A DNA stretch of 64,000 nucleotides. Source: Botrytis cinerea B05.10. Taxonomy: Eukaryota; Ascomycota; Leotiomycetes; Helotiales; Sclerotiniaceae. Made by a program: the position numbers and the translations under genes. Shown piece by piece: positions 1-11,044 of the stretch (positions within the stretch are counted from its first letter, which is position 1; every line of letters starts with the position of its first letter). The notes under the pieces are model-generated. The model saw only the letters and a list, made by a program, of their open reading frames with translations, ran no database searches and was not told where the DNA came from. The stretch lies in contig NC_037323.1 of the NCBI RefSeq assembly GCF_000143535.2, forward strand, positions 372,001-436,000, read 5' to 3'.

Positions 1-486
1 ACCAGAGATTGTTGATTTACCCTTCAAGGAGTGGGCGTAAAAGAACTTTGGCTTGGTCTTTCCACCGTTGGTTCCCTTTCCATCCCAGTACTTGGCTCCT
101 TGGCCATCAAGCTTGCTGCCGGAGGCACCGGTGACAGTAATGTCAGTTCCGGAGACGGAGAAGAGAGGACCGGACCATTCTTCGTAGCCGAAGGTGGTGG
201 TACCCTCGAAGACGACATGGGTGCCGGACTTGAGGCCAGTCAAGTCAAGGGTAGTACCGGATGGGACGGAGAGTGCGCTGAGGACGATGGTGGCGCAGGA
301 AGTCTTGGACTTGGAAGCGGCGGCAGCACCACCAGATCCCGAGAAGGTACAGGCGGCAGCACGTTGCTCGATAGCGGCAAGAGCATCGGCTGGGTTTGGA
401 GCTGCGGTTGGTGCTGGTGCTGGAGCAGCAGAGACGATTGCGCTCAGCGCAAGGAGGCCGGAGGCCATTGAGAGAAGTTGAACCAT
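1..486 (-). CDS. pg1: Endopolygalacturonase (GH28), 5' part, truncated by window edge
   Basis: Secreted pectinase that hydrolyses alpha-1,4 galacturonosyl bonds inside de-esterified homogalacturonan of plant cell walls. The window holds the first 162 codons, from the ATG at 486; the rest lies left of base 1. Residues 1 to about 20 form a signal peptide ([14 protein letters not shown]...) followed by an Ala/Pro-rich propeptide ending in a QR site, then the paired-Cys N-terminal region of the mature enzyme (CTFSG...KTSC) and the first beta-helix coils, including [18 protein letters not shown], a typical GH28 segment. No intron is needed in this part. I recognise the N-terminus as the Botrytis PG1 type; the catalytic Asp residues are beyond the edge and cannot be checked. 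It is divergent from the pectin methylesterase at 3410, whose product would create its substrate. Family is certain; the exact orthologue is likely but not proven. Confidence 0.93.
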   Translation of the reverse strand, partial: MVQLLSMASGLLALSAIVSAAPAPAPTAAPNPADALAAIEQRAAACTFSGSGGAAAASKSKTSCATIVLSALSVPSGTTLDLTGLKSGTHVVFEGTTTFGYEEWSGPLFSVSGTDITVTGASGSKLDGQGAKYWDGKGTNGGKTKPKFFYAHSLKGKSTISG

Positions 487-3409
487 ATTGGCTAGTAGTG
501 TTAAAAGAATGTAAGTTTAAAGAGTGAATGTACTAGACAGTATGGAAAAGAATGTAAGTGATGATGAGATGAGGAATGAAAAGAAGGTATTCGAAGCTTC
601 CTTATATATGTAAATACATGATTGAAATTTGGAGAAGCATCAAAGAAGTGGAACCCGGTTGAATCCCGCCGTCGGCTGTTGATGCGAAATGTTAACAGCG
701 GTAAACCTAACCCGCGGTGAGCCAAAGTATATTTGATGCTATGGTACACTTTTGGCTCTGCCATGCAAGATCAAGGTCCGCATTCTGACCCCAGCGATCC
801 TTGGAACATCATCAAACTTAAGCTTTGAAATAAGGAGAGATTGCCTTGTGGAGTACAAAATGTCACCACTTTCTTGTTGAATGGGCTATACATCAAGGGG
901 GAACGAAAGGCTTGGAAGATGAAACGAAGCAAAAGAAGCTTTGGACAAGCATAAAAGGCAATCTTAGCTAGACCCTCCGGTATATTACAATATCACTCCG
1001 AAGTAATTTCGAAGTACTTTCGAAGTACCGTTCCTCCTTAATTACTTGTCAAGGTGATGAAATTGGAGCTCTTCTAGACTAATTCCAGAGCACAACGCCT
1101 CAATTAGTGTAATTAACCAACGACTAACCCAAAAAATGATGCGGCGAAGTTGTTGGATGTTTTGAGTTGATGAAATGTCAACAAACGACGGCTGCACTAG
1201 AGATTTGATGGAAGTTTAGAAGGATATGATTGGTGTGGTTAAGAACCCCTGAGATTCTAACTGATGGTTTTGCGAGTGCCATCTAGAATCGTAGGGATTA
1301 CATTTTTGGAATTTCAATCTGATAGTAAAAAGAAAAGGTGGATCGCCCGTTTGTATTGCAGAAGAGTGGGATGACCATCTATTTCATCCCACAAAATTCT
1401 TCCGTCCAATGATCCAGACGACAGTGGATTTTTGCATAAATTCAAGTTTCATCATCACAGGGGTTCATTCTCGATTTGCTGGGACATCAGCCACACATTT
1501 CACACTACTCATACTATTCAGCCTTGGTTAAGATTAAAGGTACAATCAACATAAGGAAGCACAACATTTTAGACTCTCAACCTGGGTAATGAGAAGTTAA
1601 GGTTAATTGCGATTGTGATTGTATACGAAAACACGTGAGTGATCTTGAGGGAAATCAACCAGGTGACTCGGCCGACCAGGTTCAACGGTGATTGAGCTTG
1701 CAGCTGGAATGTCATCCATCGTATGCTATACGGCCCACGGGTGACGGTCGATGAAGTGTTAATCAATATTTGCTGTATCTATCCTAAAGCCTAAATCTTC
1801 CGCGATATACAATTTAAACCCTCCGTGTATTCCGACGATATCAAAATAGCAAACCCGTAAACCTTACCCCCATCTTCGAGACCTCAGGGTCCTCGATGTT
1901 ATGGACCGGTCATTGCCCCTCTGTTCTGCTCTGCTGGCTACGTGTGAAAAGTAATGCCGAAGAAAGGGAACAGAAAGATGCATCTACTTGCTCCATCACT
2001 TACGTTCCCTTGCGCCTCCATGCAGTACCAGGGCCGTTGCTGCCGGCAGCCGGATTTACACTCTCAGCGTTGCTTGTTTACCGCCTCAAAGTGATCCGAC
2101 TTCATGTATATCGGCTTGGCTCCCCGATACCCCTATTGCATAAGCCTTTGCTAAGTCACCGCAAGCCACGAAAATTAATCTACACATGCAGCAATACCCA
2201 TTGTATAATATGCGATGTATATTAAATCTCCGCAATAGGCCGCACGTATCCCGCAACGGCATTATAACAGGGTGGAACCAAATAGAGTGTGAACCATTTC
2301 GTATTTCGCAAGTTGCATCACACCCTATCGGCAAATAGACAGAAAGTGGTGCGAGAGTGGATTTGTTGGGGGAACATGGAACAACTAGGAATTTCTAAGA
2401 AACGTGGTTCATCAATTTGCAGGAAATATTAAATTCATGCTGTTCTGATTACGATTCTCAATTTGTATATTATTCTTTATTATTCCTCTCGTAATCGCAC
2501 AATGATCGAATGATGTCTCAATGTATGAAATAGGAGTTCTTTATTGGTGGCCTTATATTTCATTCTAGATAATTTATTATTCATCTATTTAGCGTCTTTA
2601 TACTTTTAAGAGAAACCTAGATGCGATGAATATTCTGTCCGTGCATCTTCCCAGTCTCACTCATCTCTCACCCCCTTGCAATTGAATCCAGGTCAGGGGG
2701 ACTGCCAGTCGTCTAGACCTTACTTGTCTTGCCATTGGCGAGGGACGTTTCATGTTTCTCGATGTACAGTTCTGGTCAAGAAGGGCTTTCAGGCATTTCG
2801 ACGATTGGATAATCCAGCTGCCAAGTGGGGGGACTTTACTTGAATCATTGTTTGCGTTTATCTGATAAAATATCCAGAAATAACTTGACGCTCAAACGAG
2901 CTGTGACGAATTGACTGGATTTGTTAACGTCATGTTTTGTGGCCCAAAGATATTTCATCAACATGAGCTCCCTCTGCTTCTTGTGTATGGATAAAATAAG
3001 CACAAGCTTTATGGCTAAGCAATACTACTGTACATCTTTCGAGATGCCCTGTACAAAAGCGATTATCTAGACCTCATTGGACGGCCCCATCTCATCAATG
3101 CAGGGGAGCGTCAGGGGATCAACAGTGTATGCGAGCAAGTGTGGGGTCGATAGCTCCTGGCATCTATGGACGAAACAATATTCACGGAATCCTATTCAAA
3201 AGTCGTCTATCGGGAATTTTCCATGCCTCTCTTCTCTCGGCATTTAATTTAGATTACTCTACGAGGTGTTTCTTTTCTCAGCTGCTTAGGCAAACATATT
3301 GTAATTGCCCTATGTTAAATAGTCAGGCTTGGCCGTCGAAAAACGGTCCATTCCAACCCACTCTGTTCAATCATTCATCCGTCTCTTGATTCTAAGATTA
3401 ACTGCCAAG
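487..3409. other. Shared divergent intergenic region between PG and PME
   Basis: A 2.9-kb stretch between two divergently transcribed pectinase genes with no convincing coding region; the small open frames here (for example 1896-2225) have no recognisable protein features. It should contain both promoters. A local cluster near 1000-1028 carries three close copies of a CGAAGTA word (CGAAGTAATTT, CGAAGTACTTT, CGAAGTACCG), a possible binding-site array on the plus strand. No transposon or RNA gene seen. Confidence 0.6.
601..608 (-). promoter_or_regulatory. Putative TATA box of the polygalacturonase gene
   Basis: Read on the minus strand this is TATATAAG preceded by CATA, about 115 bases upstream of the ATG at 486. 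Spacing and sequence fit a fungal core promoter for a strongly expressed secreted enzyme. This is inferred from position only. Confidence 0.45.
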
Positions 3410-4449
3410 ATGCGTGTCCTCCTTACCTTAAGTTCTTTCGTTGCTGCTGTGCTGGCCACTGCTCGTACAAGTGCCCCATCGGGTGCTATCACCGCTGGAT
3501 CCGGGGGAAAATACTCTACCGTATGTAGCTTTAAACTTTATCCATAATAATTGGCAGTCACTAACCAAGCCAATAGTTCCAAAAGGCCGTCAATGCTCTT
3601 AGCACCACCACCACCTCCGCCCAAGTCATTTTCCTTTACTCCGGAACTTACTCGGAACAAGTGACCATTCCCGCTTTGAAGGGAAAGCTTACCGTTTACG
3701 GATACACTAAGGACACTTCCAGCTACGAAGACAATGTTGTCAACATCGTCCACAGCTCTTCCCTCTTGAGTGGAGCTGCCAACGACGAAGAGACCGGAAC
3801 CGTCATTAACTTGTCGGAGAACACCGCTTTCTACAACATCAACATCAAGAACACCTATGGAAAGGGTTCGCAAGCCATTGCTTTGGCTGCCTACAACACT
3901 GAGCAAGGATACTACGGTGTTGGTCTTTACGGATACCAAGATACTCTCTTGACCCAAACCGGTAACCAAGTTTACGCCAAGTGCTACATTGAGGGTGCCG
4001 TTGATTGGATCTTTGGCCAACACTCCGTTGCTTGGATTGATGGCTCCACCATTGCTGCATCTGCTGGTGGTGGATGCATCACTGCCAACGGACGTGCTAC
4101 TTCTTCTGACCCATCTTTCTACGTTATCAACAAGTGCACTGTTACTACTAGTTCCTCCTCGACTGCTGGTTCGAAATCTGTTTATCTCGGTCGTCCATGG
4201 ACTCAGTATGCCCGTGTCGCTTACCAAGAAACTTCCTTGGGCAGCATCATTGAGAGTGCCGGATGGTCTCAATGGTCTACCAGCGATGCAAGAACTGGTA
4301 ACGTTCTCTTTGAGGAGTATGACAACACTGGTACCGGTGCTTCAGGTACTCGTGCTAGCTTTTCAAAGAAATACTCTACTGCCTACACCATTGCTGGTGT
4401 TTTGGGAAGTTCCTACTCCAAGTGGGTTGACACCTCTTACCTTTCTTAA
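3410..4449 (+). CDS. Pectin methylesterase (CE8 family)
   Basis: Secreted esterase that removes methyl groups from pectin, making it a substrate for polygalacturonase. Two exons, 3410-3520 and 3577-4449, joined across a 56-bp GTATGT...TAG intron with a CTAAC branch point, give 327 residues. Residues 1-17 are a signal peptide (MRVLLTLSSFVAAVLA). The right-handed beta-helix motifs of the family are in order: GSQAIALAAY, YQDTLL with catalytic Asp159, DWIFG with nucleophile Asp180 (Trp in place of the commoner Phe), ITANGRA, and LGRPW with Arg243, which binds the galacturonate carboxylate. Length is normal for a fungal CE8 without a pro-domain. The ATG at 3410 was chosen because it begins the signal peptide; an in-frame upstream codon at 3329 is not an ATG. 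Its head-to-head neighbour is the polygalacturonase. The catalytic set is complete, so the enzyme should be active. Confidence 0.95.
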
Positions 4450-4613
4450 ATGGGGTATTAGTATGACTCGGAAAAGTAGGAACTGGGGATGCGGAGTGAG
4501 GGATGTGGTCATCTTCTGATGAGGTATTTTCAATTGTATATAGCTATTTAAATTTTGAAGCTTACAATGCTTTATGTGCATAAATATTATAGCGTTCTCG
4601 CTGCAGCGATATC

Positions 4614-4636
4614 TTTTTTTTTTTTTTTTTTTTTTT
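4614..4636. repeat. Poly-T tract (23 T) downstream of PME
   Basis: Uninterrupted run of 23 T, about 165 bases after the PME stop codon, within or just past its 3' UTR. Homopolymer length is likely variable between strains. Confidence 0.9.
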
Positions 4637-5070
4637 GTCGTATTTTGCATTGTGAATATGTGATAAGTTGAAATTGTGGTCTTTGTATCATTCATCTTAT
4701 GCGATCTCGTACAACATCGCGTGTATTTCTATATCATTTCTCTCCGCCGTGAATCCCAAAACTCAATCACTTCCTTTTCACTCAACCTTATGCCAATTAT
4801 TCTTTCTTCGGACTTCTCTCATATATATATTCTCACCAAAATGACGACCCCTTCATTATCATCATAATCACGATTGATACTCTTCTCAGAAATCTTATAT
4901 TATTCTCACCTGCCCTTCTCGTTATCATCAGAGCCTGAATGCAGAGGATTTGATCCCAAATGACGACAAATATAAAAGACAGAATAGATAACATCTCTAT
5001 TCTCATTCTTATATAACTTTATCATCATTGATAATTTTATTTTTCTGGAGGTACCTGGAATTTACAATTG

Positions 5071-5287
5071 TAGATAGCATAGATAGTATAGGTAGCGTAG
5101 ATAGTATAGATAGCGTAGATAGCGTAGATAGTATAGATAGTATAGATAGTATAGATAGTATAGATAGTATAGATAGTATAGATAGTATAGATAGTATAGA
5201 TAGTATAGATAGTATAGATAGTATAGATAGTATAGATAGTATAGATAGTATAGATAGTATAGATAGTATAGATAGTATAGATAGTAT
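5071..5287. repeat. 9-bp minisatellite, unit TAGATAGTA, about 24 copies
   Basis: The left part carries variant units (TAGCGTAGA, TATAGGTAG), and the right two thirds is a perfect run of the 9-bp unit. Because the unit is a multiple of three and lacks stops in several frames, long frames open on both strands (Ser-Ile-Asp repeats on plus, Leu-Ser-Ile or Tyr-Thr-Ile repeats on minus); these are not genes. The homogenised right part suggests recent expansion. Confidence 0.95.
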
Positions 5288-6072
5288 ACTCATTAAAAAG
5301 GGAGTTCATATTCATCTCATACTGCTTAACTAATAGCTAATCGAATTTCCTCTGCGATGATGTTATATAGAATGAGTTTTTTTAAATCACTCGTAAATAT
5401 CTCTGGCCTGGTCTTATATAGAGACATGTATGATGTTTTATATCTCATTATTTGCTATATTACTATCAATATATCAGTCTACTATTTTACTGCTACCTCA
5501 AATTTAGTATTAACGATAGTACTCTTAGAACAAATCTCAAATCAACTATCTCCTCTCTATTATTTCAAGTTTTCTCCTCCTCGTCTCTTGCCCTATGGAT
5601 TCATAGCCAAATAAACCATCGTCTCATATTAATTCGTAATGTTTTAGGACTAATATACATCTCTATGAATCAACGAAATTCTTCAAGAAGAAGAATATTG
5701 ATTAAAGTAAACTCCTCACCTCAATACAAATTCTCAAATCATCTACTTAGGATCTCAAATGCAAAACGTACGTTATACTAATCAAAGTATTAACCTAGCT
5801 CTTAGCAGCTAACTATCTATATCGGGTACACTATAGATGTATATTATATCTCTTCTATATCTCTTTACATATAAAATATATTCTACAACTAACTCTCTTC
5901 TCACATTACTATCGTGAGTTGAATTGGTCGAATCAAAATATATCAGAAAGAAAATCTGATTATCCACTACACAATAATCCCAATCACATCACTTCAATCA
6001 AATACACACAAGTAAGTATAGTATTCCGTTATACACATTCAAACTTGCCATGTTCATCTATTCCTTTCTCCA

Positions 6073-6075
<3 letters not shown>

Positions 6076-6141
<66 letters not shown>
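6076..6141. repeat. (CT)33 dinucleotide microsatellite
   Basis: Uninterrupted CT repeat of 66 bases in an AT-rich gene-free region. Confidence 0.97.
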
Positions 6142-6142
<1 letters not shown>

Positions 6143-8236
6143 ATATCCATTCCCAAAGACCCTAAACCCAACTCCCACCCTAACTCAAAACACCCTCTCA
6201 AAATTCCCTCATAACCAATGTGCACTACACACAATTTCAGAATTTCTTTCAAGCCCCTCAAGAACTTCATTTATCCAAATATAATCTACCTGCGTACAAA
6301 TCGAAAGATTAAATCTTCATTCCAAAGTTCATAAACTTATGAATTAAACAAAGGAAATCAGAATTGCGATGAATGTATATTCTAACGAATTGAATCCCCG
6401 TTCTATACTTCGTAGGTCTATTTATGTCGAAATCGACATCCCATCCAGTTCAAGAGAGACCATCTGTAGTCTATTCTTATGTTTATCTCACAAGGCTTGA
6501 TATATATATTGTATAATATATATTATATACCTACTAACTTATAAACGAATTTCATGTTTGTATAAAAAGGATTCAAATAACGTTAATACCTACGATGATA
6601 GGTTCTAAATGTCACATTGTATTCTACCAAAAGAGCTAGCTTTGTATGTGAGGAAGTAGTAGGTCTTAAATAAGGACCACAAAAAGAGCTGTTCTTTTCC
6701 GTATTCACTTAGGATTATAATACAGTAGATATAATTTAAATGTGTTGTGTTTTATCTATCTATCTATTCTAGGGTTAGAGCTACGAGAGAGATATGTAAT
6801 GTGACTAACGTCCAATATGTTTGTGTGTTAGTGCGCTGGTGTATTCATGTGTGTATATTCATTTTTGTTGTGAGGGTTATGTTATGTTCTGTTGTGTTGT
6901 GGGTTGGGAGGGTGGAGGGAGGAGGGAGGCAGGAGGGAGGAAGGGGTGAGAGCGAGAGCGAGAGTGGGAGTAAGAGTGAGAGTAGGAAGGAGAGAGCACG
7001 GATTGAGATTGAATTTAAGATTAATATCTAAGATTTGTAATATAAAATGAAAGCGGTGGGATGTTTATTAGGAAAATATATAGAATGGGTGTGTGAGTAG
7101 AAATATCTAGTTATAGAAATGAGGAGAGGGGACAGAGGTTTCAGGGGGAAGAATAAGAAGGGAATGGAATGAGATATAATTTAATATATATATGTAATGT
7201 GATATGCTATGACATGATACTGTCGGTATTAACTAGAATAATAATGTTTATAAATTACTATAACTTAGTCTATCAAGGCAATAATATCTCTTGACCATTA
7301 TTGACCACGAGAAGCTATCCACGTATACAATTGTGTAAGGAAGCGCTAGTGTCTCGCTAGATAATATGCTCCTCTTCTGTGATTGTGATTCTTAATCGAT
7401 ATTCTGAGAGATATAATGATCTGGATATATGGAGGGTGTTTCGATTTTCATAATCTTGAAATTGGGATGTGAGAATCGGGGGTTGAGGATGTTGGTGGAT
7501 TGGATTAGAGACTAGATGGGATGAGAAAGGATAGGTCGGGAGGAAAGAGAAGGAGGTGTTGGAGAATATAATTGCATACTTCTGGATAGAGGAGGGTAGG
7601 TAAGAGTTATAGAGGATATGTAAAATATGAAGATGTGAGTGTGAAATTAGGGTTATATTTTGTCGATTTATGAGAGAGAGAGAGATGGGATGGGGGCAGA
7701 TGGATTGATGAATAAATGAATGGATGTATTCAGATCGAAAGTCGAAACGCGTCCACGCAGTAAATAGCTTCAATTCAATATCTATTATAAAGATATCATA
7801 ATCACTACCGAAGTGAGACCAACAATAACACAACACAACACAACACAGCCTAAGCCCACAAACATAATATCAAGAATCCATAATTACATATTAGTACTAA
7901 CACCAACACTTATACCGATACTTATACTTATACTAACAATCCACTCATCTTCACTCTAGCATTATACACAAGTAATTTATACAAACAAAATAACCCCACT
8001 CAAAGGGGACAATTAATTCATTTATCGCTTAGCCCTCAAACTCCTGGATATCGCTTATTCACTTTCCTTTTCCTTTTCCTTTCCCATTCAATCCTTTTTC
8101 CCCTTCTGTGTCTACGTTTTCTTCATCCCATCCCCACGAAATTATCCCTTCACATTAAAAACTATTGGTATCTTCATCTTCCATCTCCTCATGAAATCAT
8201 AATCCATACACCTATACCTCGCTCATCGTTTCAAAA

Positions 8237-10266
8237 TTAAACCATAACCTCCTCTTTCTTTTCCCTTCCATTAACATCTCTATCAACCTCTCCATTTCCA
8301 TTCATACTCGCACTCCCTCTTTCCTCCTCATCTTTCGGAGCTTGCTGCGCTGGAAAACTTGGCGCAAACTTACTCTTTGCCCTAAGTTTCTCGCCGTACA
8401 CATAAAAGCACACTGGGATCGGCACCAAAACAAGTGCCACACAACCCAACAATGTTCCTGCCCAATTAATTCCCATCGCCTTAAACATATATTGTGAAAA
8501 CAACGGAAATCCTGCTCCTGCCAACGATCTCAACAATGTATTTGCCGCAATAGCCGATGCTGCAAACATAAGATATGAATCCACAAGATAATTCAGACTC
8601 TGCAAAAAGATGGCCAAAAGTCCGAATCCTGTAAGCAAACCCGAGAGCGTGGGGACAATCCAATGAATATCAGCTTTGTATCCTGACCAACCGAACCAAA
8701 AGAGTCCTGCCGCGAAACTCACTCCTCCAGCAATCACCGGTGGAAGACGCCATTCGGGAACTGGAATACCGTTGTTTGCTGCCAATTTACGATTGTAAGA
8801 TGGTTGAGTAAGAACAACGTAGAAACCTGCGATTAACATTCCGATAACCATACCAAAATATGGAAGACCACCTACGCCGCCTGTGAAACCGTGGATTTGT
8901 TGAAAGACGATTGGATAGGCTGTGAGGAAGAGGTAGAGAAGACCGTAGATGAAAGCCATATAAATAGACAAAAGAAGAACGATAGGTTCTGATGCCAAAA
9001 GTCTGAGAGGGCGAGAGAAATTCTTGGTAACCAATTCACGGAAATCAATCTCTATTTCTTCTTGTTTGGCGTGGATACCCCAGTTTTTGGTTCTTCTTCT
9101 GAGTTCGGCGGCTTTTTCGATCAAAATGACTGGCGGGTAGGTCTCGGAAAGGAAGAAGAGATCTAGGATGAATGCAGCAAAACCCATTATAGCAGTTAAC
9201 CATTCAGTCCAACGCCAGCCGAGATGAGATTCAACGATGAATCCACCAATGAAAGGCGCTAGAAGAGGTCCAGTGAAAACAGTCATCGAAAATACAGTAA
9301 TAGCAAGTCCTCTCGTTTTATTATCGAACATATCCGAGAAAACGGCTGCAACAACCGCTAAAGGAGCTGCACCAAACATACCTATTCATCCAATAGATTA
9401 GCCTTTGCCTATGCCAAATCTCGAAGCGAGAGAATAATGGTATACATACCTCCCCAAAATCTACAAATCAAAATTGTTTGTAAATCCTTCGCCGCCGCGA
9501 CTGCAATCTGAAAGATCGAAAATCCAAACATGGAAATAACAATTGGTAATCTTCTTCCCTTCAATTCCGACAAAGGAGCCCATAATATTGGTCCAAAAGC
9601 GAATCCTAAAACATAGAACGAGAGTCCTAATAATCCTACTTCTGTGGAAACATTGTATTCGGCTGCTACAACTCTGGTTGCTGTTGAGAAAATACTCGAT
9701 GTAAATGATGATACTAATGTTGTATAAGCCAACATTACTGCTGTAACAAGCCTATTTCCATCGATTAGCTTTACTTCAATTGGAATAGTGAGTAAATTAT
9801 TTGGAACTCACTTCTTCTTCATCGGCCAATTGACAGCATGAAGCGGATCATTTGGTCCATCGAATTCTACCACATATTCCTCTTGAGCAGGCAAAAGAGG
9901 AGGATACTCCTTTCCCAATCCCATCAATGGCAATGGCTTCTCCTTTGTACTAAATATCCTAGTAATTCTACTACTTTTTCCCGTCGGGGTTCTCCCTACC
10001 GTTCCCGTGTGCTGCGAACGCGCAGTTTGAATGCGAGATATAACAGTTGGATGACGTTCTAAATCAGCTTGTGTGGGAGCTCGAGAAACTGTAGGACGAA
10101 TTGAGGCATCGGAAGAAGTCGTCGAGATGGAGGATGCAGTAGGTATACGTTCTATTTCGTGGGAGGGATGGCGGGGTAGAGGGGAATGAATGGGTGATTG
10201 GACGGAGTAACGTTCTGGTGAGGCATCACGCTCGGCGCGTACTATTTCTCGATCTGCCTCATTCAT
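8237..10266 (-). CDS. MFS drug/polyamine transporter, DHA1 family
   Basis: Predicted 12-span plasma-membrane proton antiporter of the DHA1 group (multidrug, fluconazole or polyamine efflux). Three exons on the minus strand, 10266-9812, 9751-9450 and 9381-8237, with introns of 60 and 68 bp (GTGAGT and GTATGT donors), give 633 residues. Residues 1 to about 150 are a Ser/Thr/Arg-rich cytosolic tail ending in NWPMKKK just before membrane span 1, the usual DHA1 arrangement. MFS motif A is visible as [10 protein letters not shown] in loop 2-3; [16 protein letters not shown] is span 4; [19 protein letters not shown] matches the DHA1 antiporter motif C region; SETYPPVIL follows span 6. The C-terminus is charged (Lys/Glu-rich). 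Substrate cannot be told from sequence. It stands alone between long intergenic regions, and I see no biosynthetic genes beside it. Confidence 0.93.
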
Positions 10267-11000
10267 GACTGTGATTGTGATGGTGTGGTTGTTCTCAATT
10301 GATTGTTATAGTTGTGTTTATACTCGTCCGAGTAGTTATCGAGGTGTATGTAGAGATAAGCTTATCAGACTTGGATTCGTCTAGACCTTTTCCTTTGACA
10401 ATGACGATGACGATTTAATTAATTGTATGTTATGTATGGATGATGAATGAAGAAATGAAACCTCAAAATTAAAAAAAGGAAGGAGACATAGGCTATATAT
10501 TTTATTTGCTCAAATCTAAAAACTTTTTACATGGAACATAAAATTCTCACTGGCGGAGCATGAAAACCTGTTATATGACAAGATAGCTATCTTAGCTGAG
10601 CTTGGTAAGGGGAGAAAAGAAGATTAGTAGAACCTTCTTTACCAGAAAAAAGTCCCGCCCCCATCTACCTAGCCGTGCCTTGGTAAAATTCTAAAGTCCA
10701 TCTCCATACTCCGTAAACCGACCATGAACTGACTCCGTAGCCGGGCAAATTGAGAAAGTGGCACCGATCTTAATTTTATGCCGTTGAGCGGTAGATCCAC
10801 TCATACGGGCGGATTGAATTAATAAGTACGAGGTAAAAGTACTGATCAATTTTGACATCAATTCGATAATTCAATACGCTGACATTTTGACAGCCCATCT
10901 AATTGCCTCAGCTAATTGTGTCTAGACCAAACCCTTGAATCCATTTCGATTTTAATCTCCTATTGGTCAACTCGCCAAATTTCGTGCGTGTGAAGCTACT

Positions 11001-11044
11001 GTATGTATGTATGTATGTATGTATGTATGTATGTATGTATGTAT
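11001..11044. repeat. (GTAT)11 microsatellite
   Basis: Perfect tetranucleotide repeat upstream of the MFS gene, about 730 bases from its ATG. Confidence 0.95.

Larger units (their letters stand above)
4450..8236. other. AT-rich gene-free region between convergent PME and MFS genes
   Basis: A 3.8-kb stretch holding the 3' ends of two converging genes and otherwise only repeats: the poly-T, the 9-bp minisatellite, the CT repeat and a purine-rich patch near 6909-7000. Much of 5300-6740 is very rich in TA and poor in G and C, which is compatible with old repeat-induced point mutation, but no recognisable transposon protein remains. The longest minus frame (7357-7836) looks random. Confidence 0.6.

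Noticed and set aside
5009..5333. Open frames of about 92-101 codons on both strands made of Ser-Ile-Asp, Leu-Ser-Ile or Tyr-Thr-Ile repeats
   Set aside because: They are produced entirely by the 9-bp minisatellite, occur on both strands at once and have no start context or other domain.
7357..7836. 159-codon minus-strand frame in AT-rich DNA
   Set aside because: Composition looks random (Ile/Ser/His-rich), no domain, no splice partners and no conserved motif; sits in the convergent 3' region.
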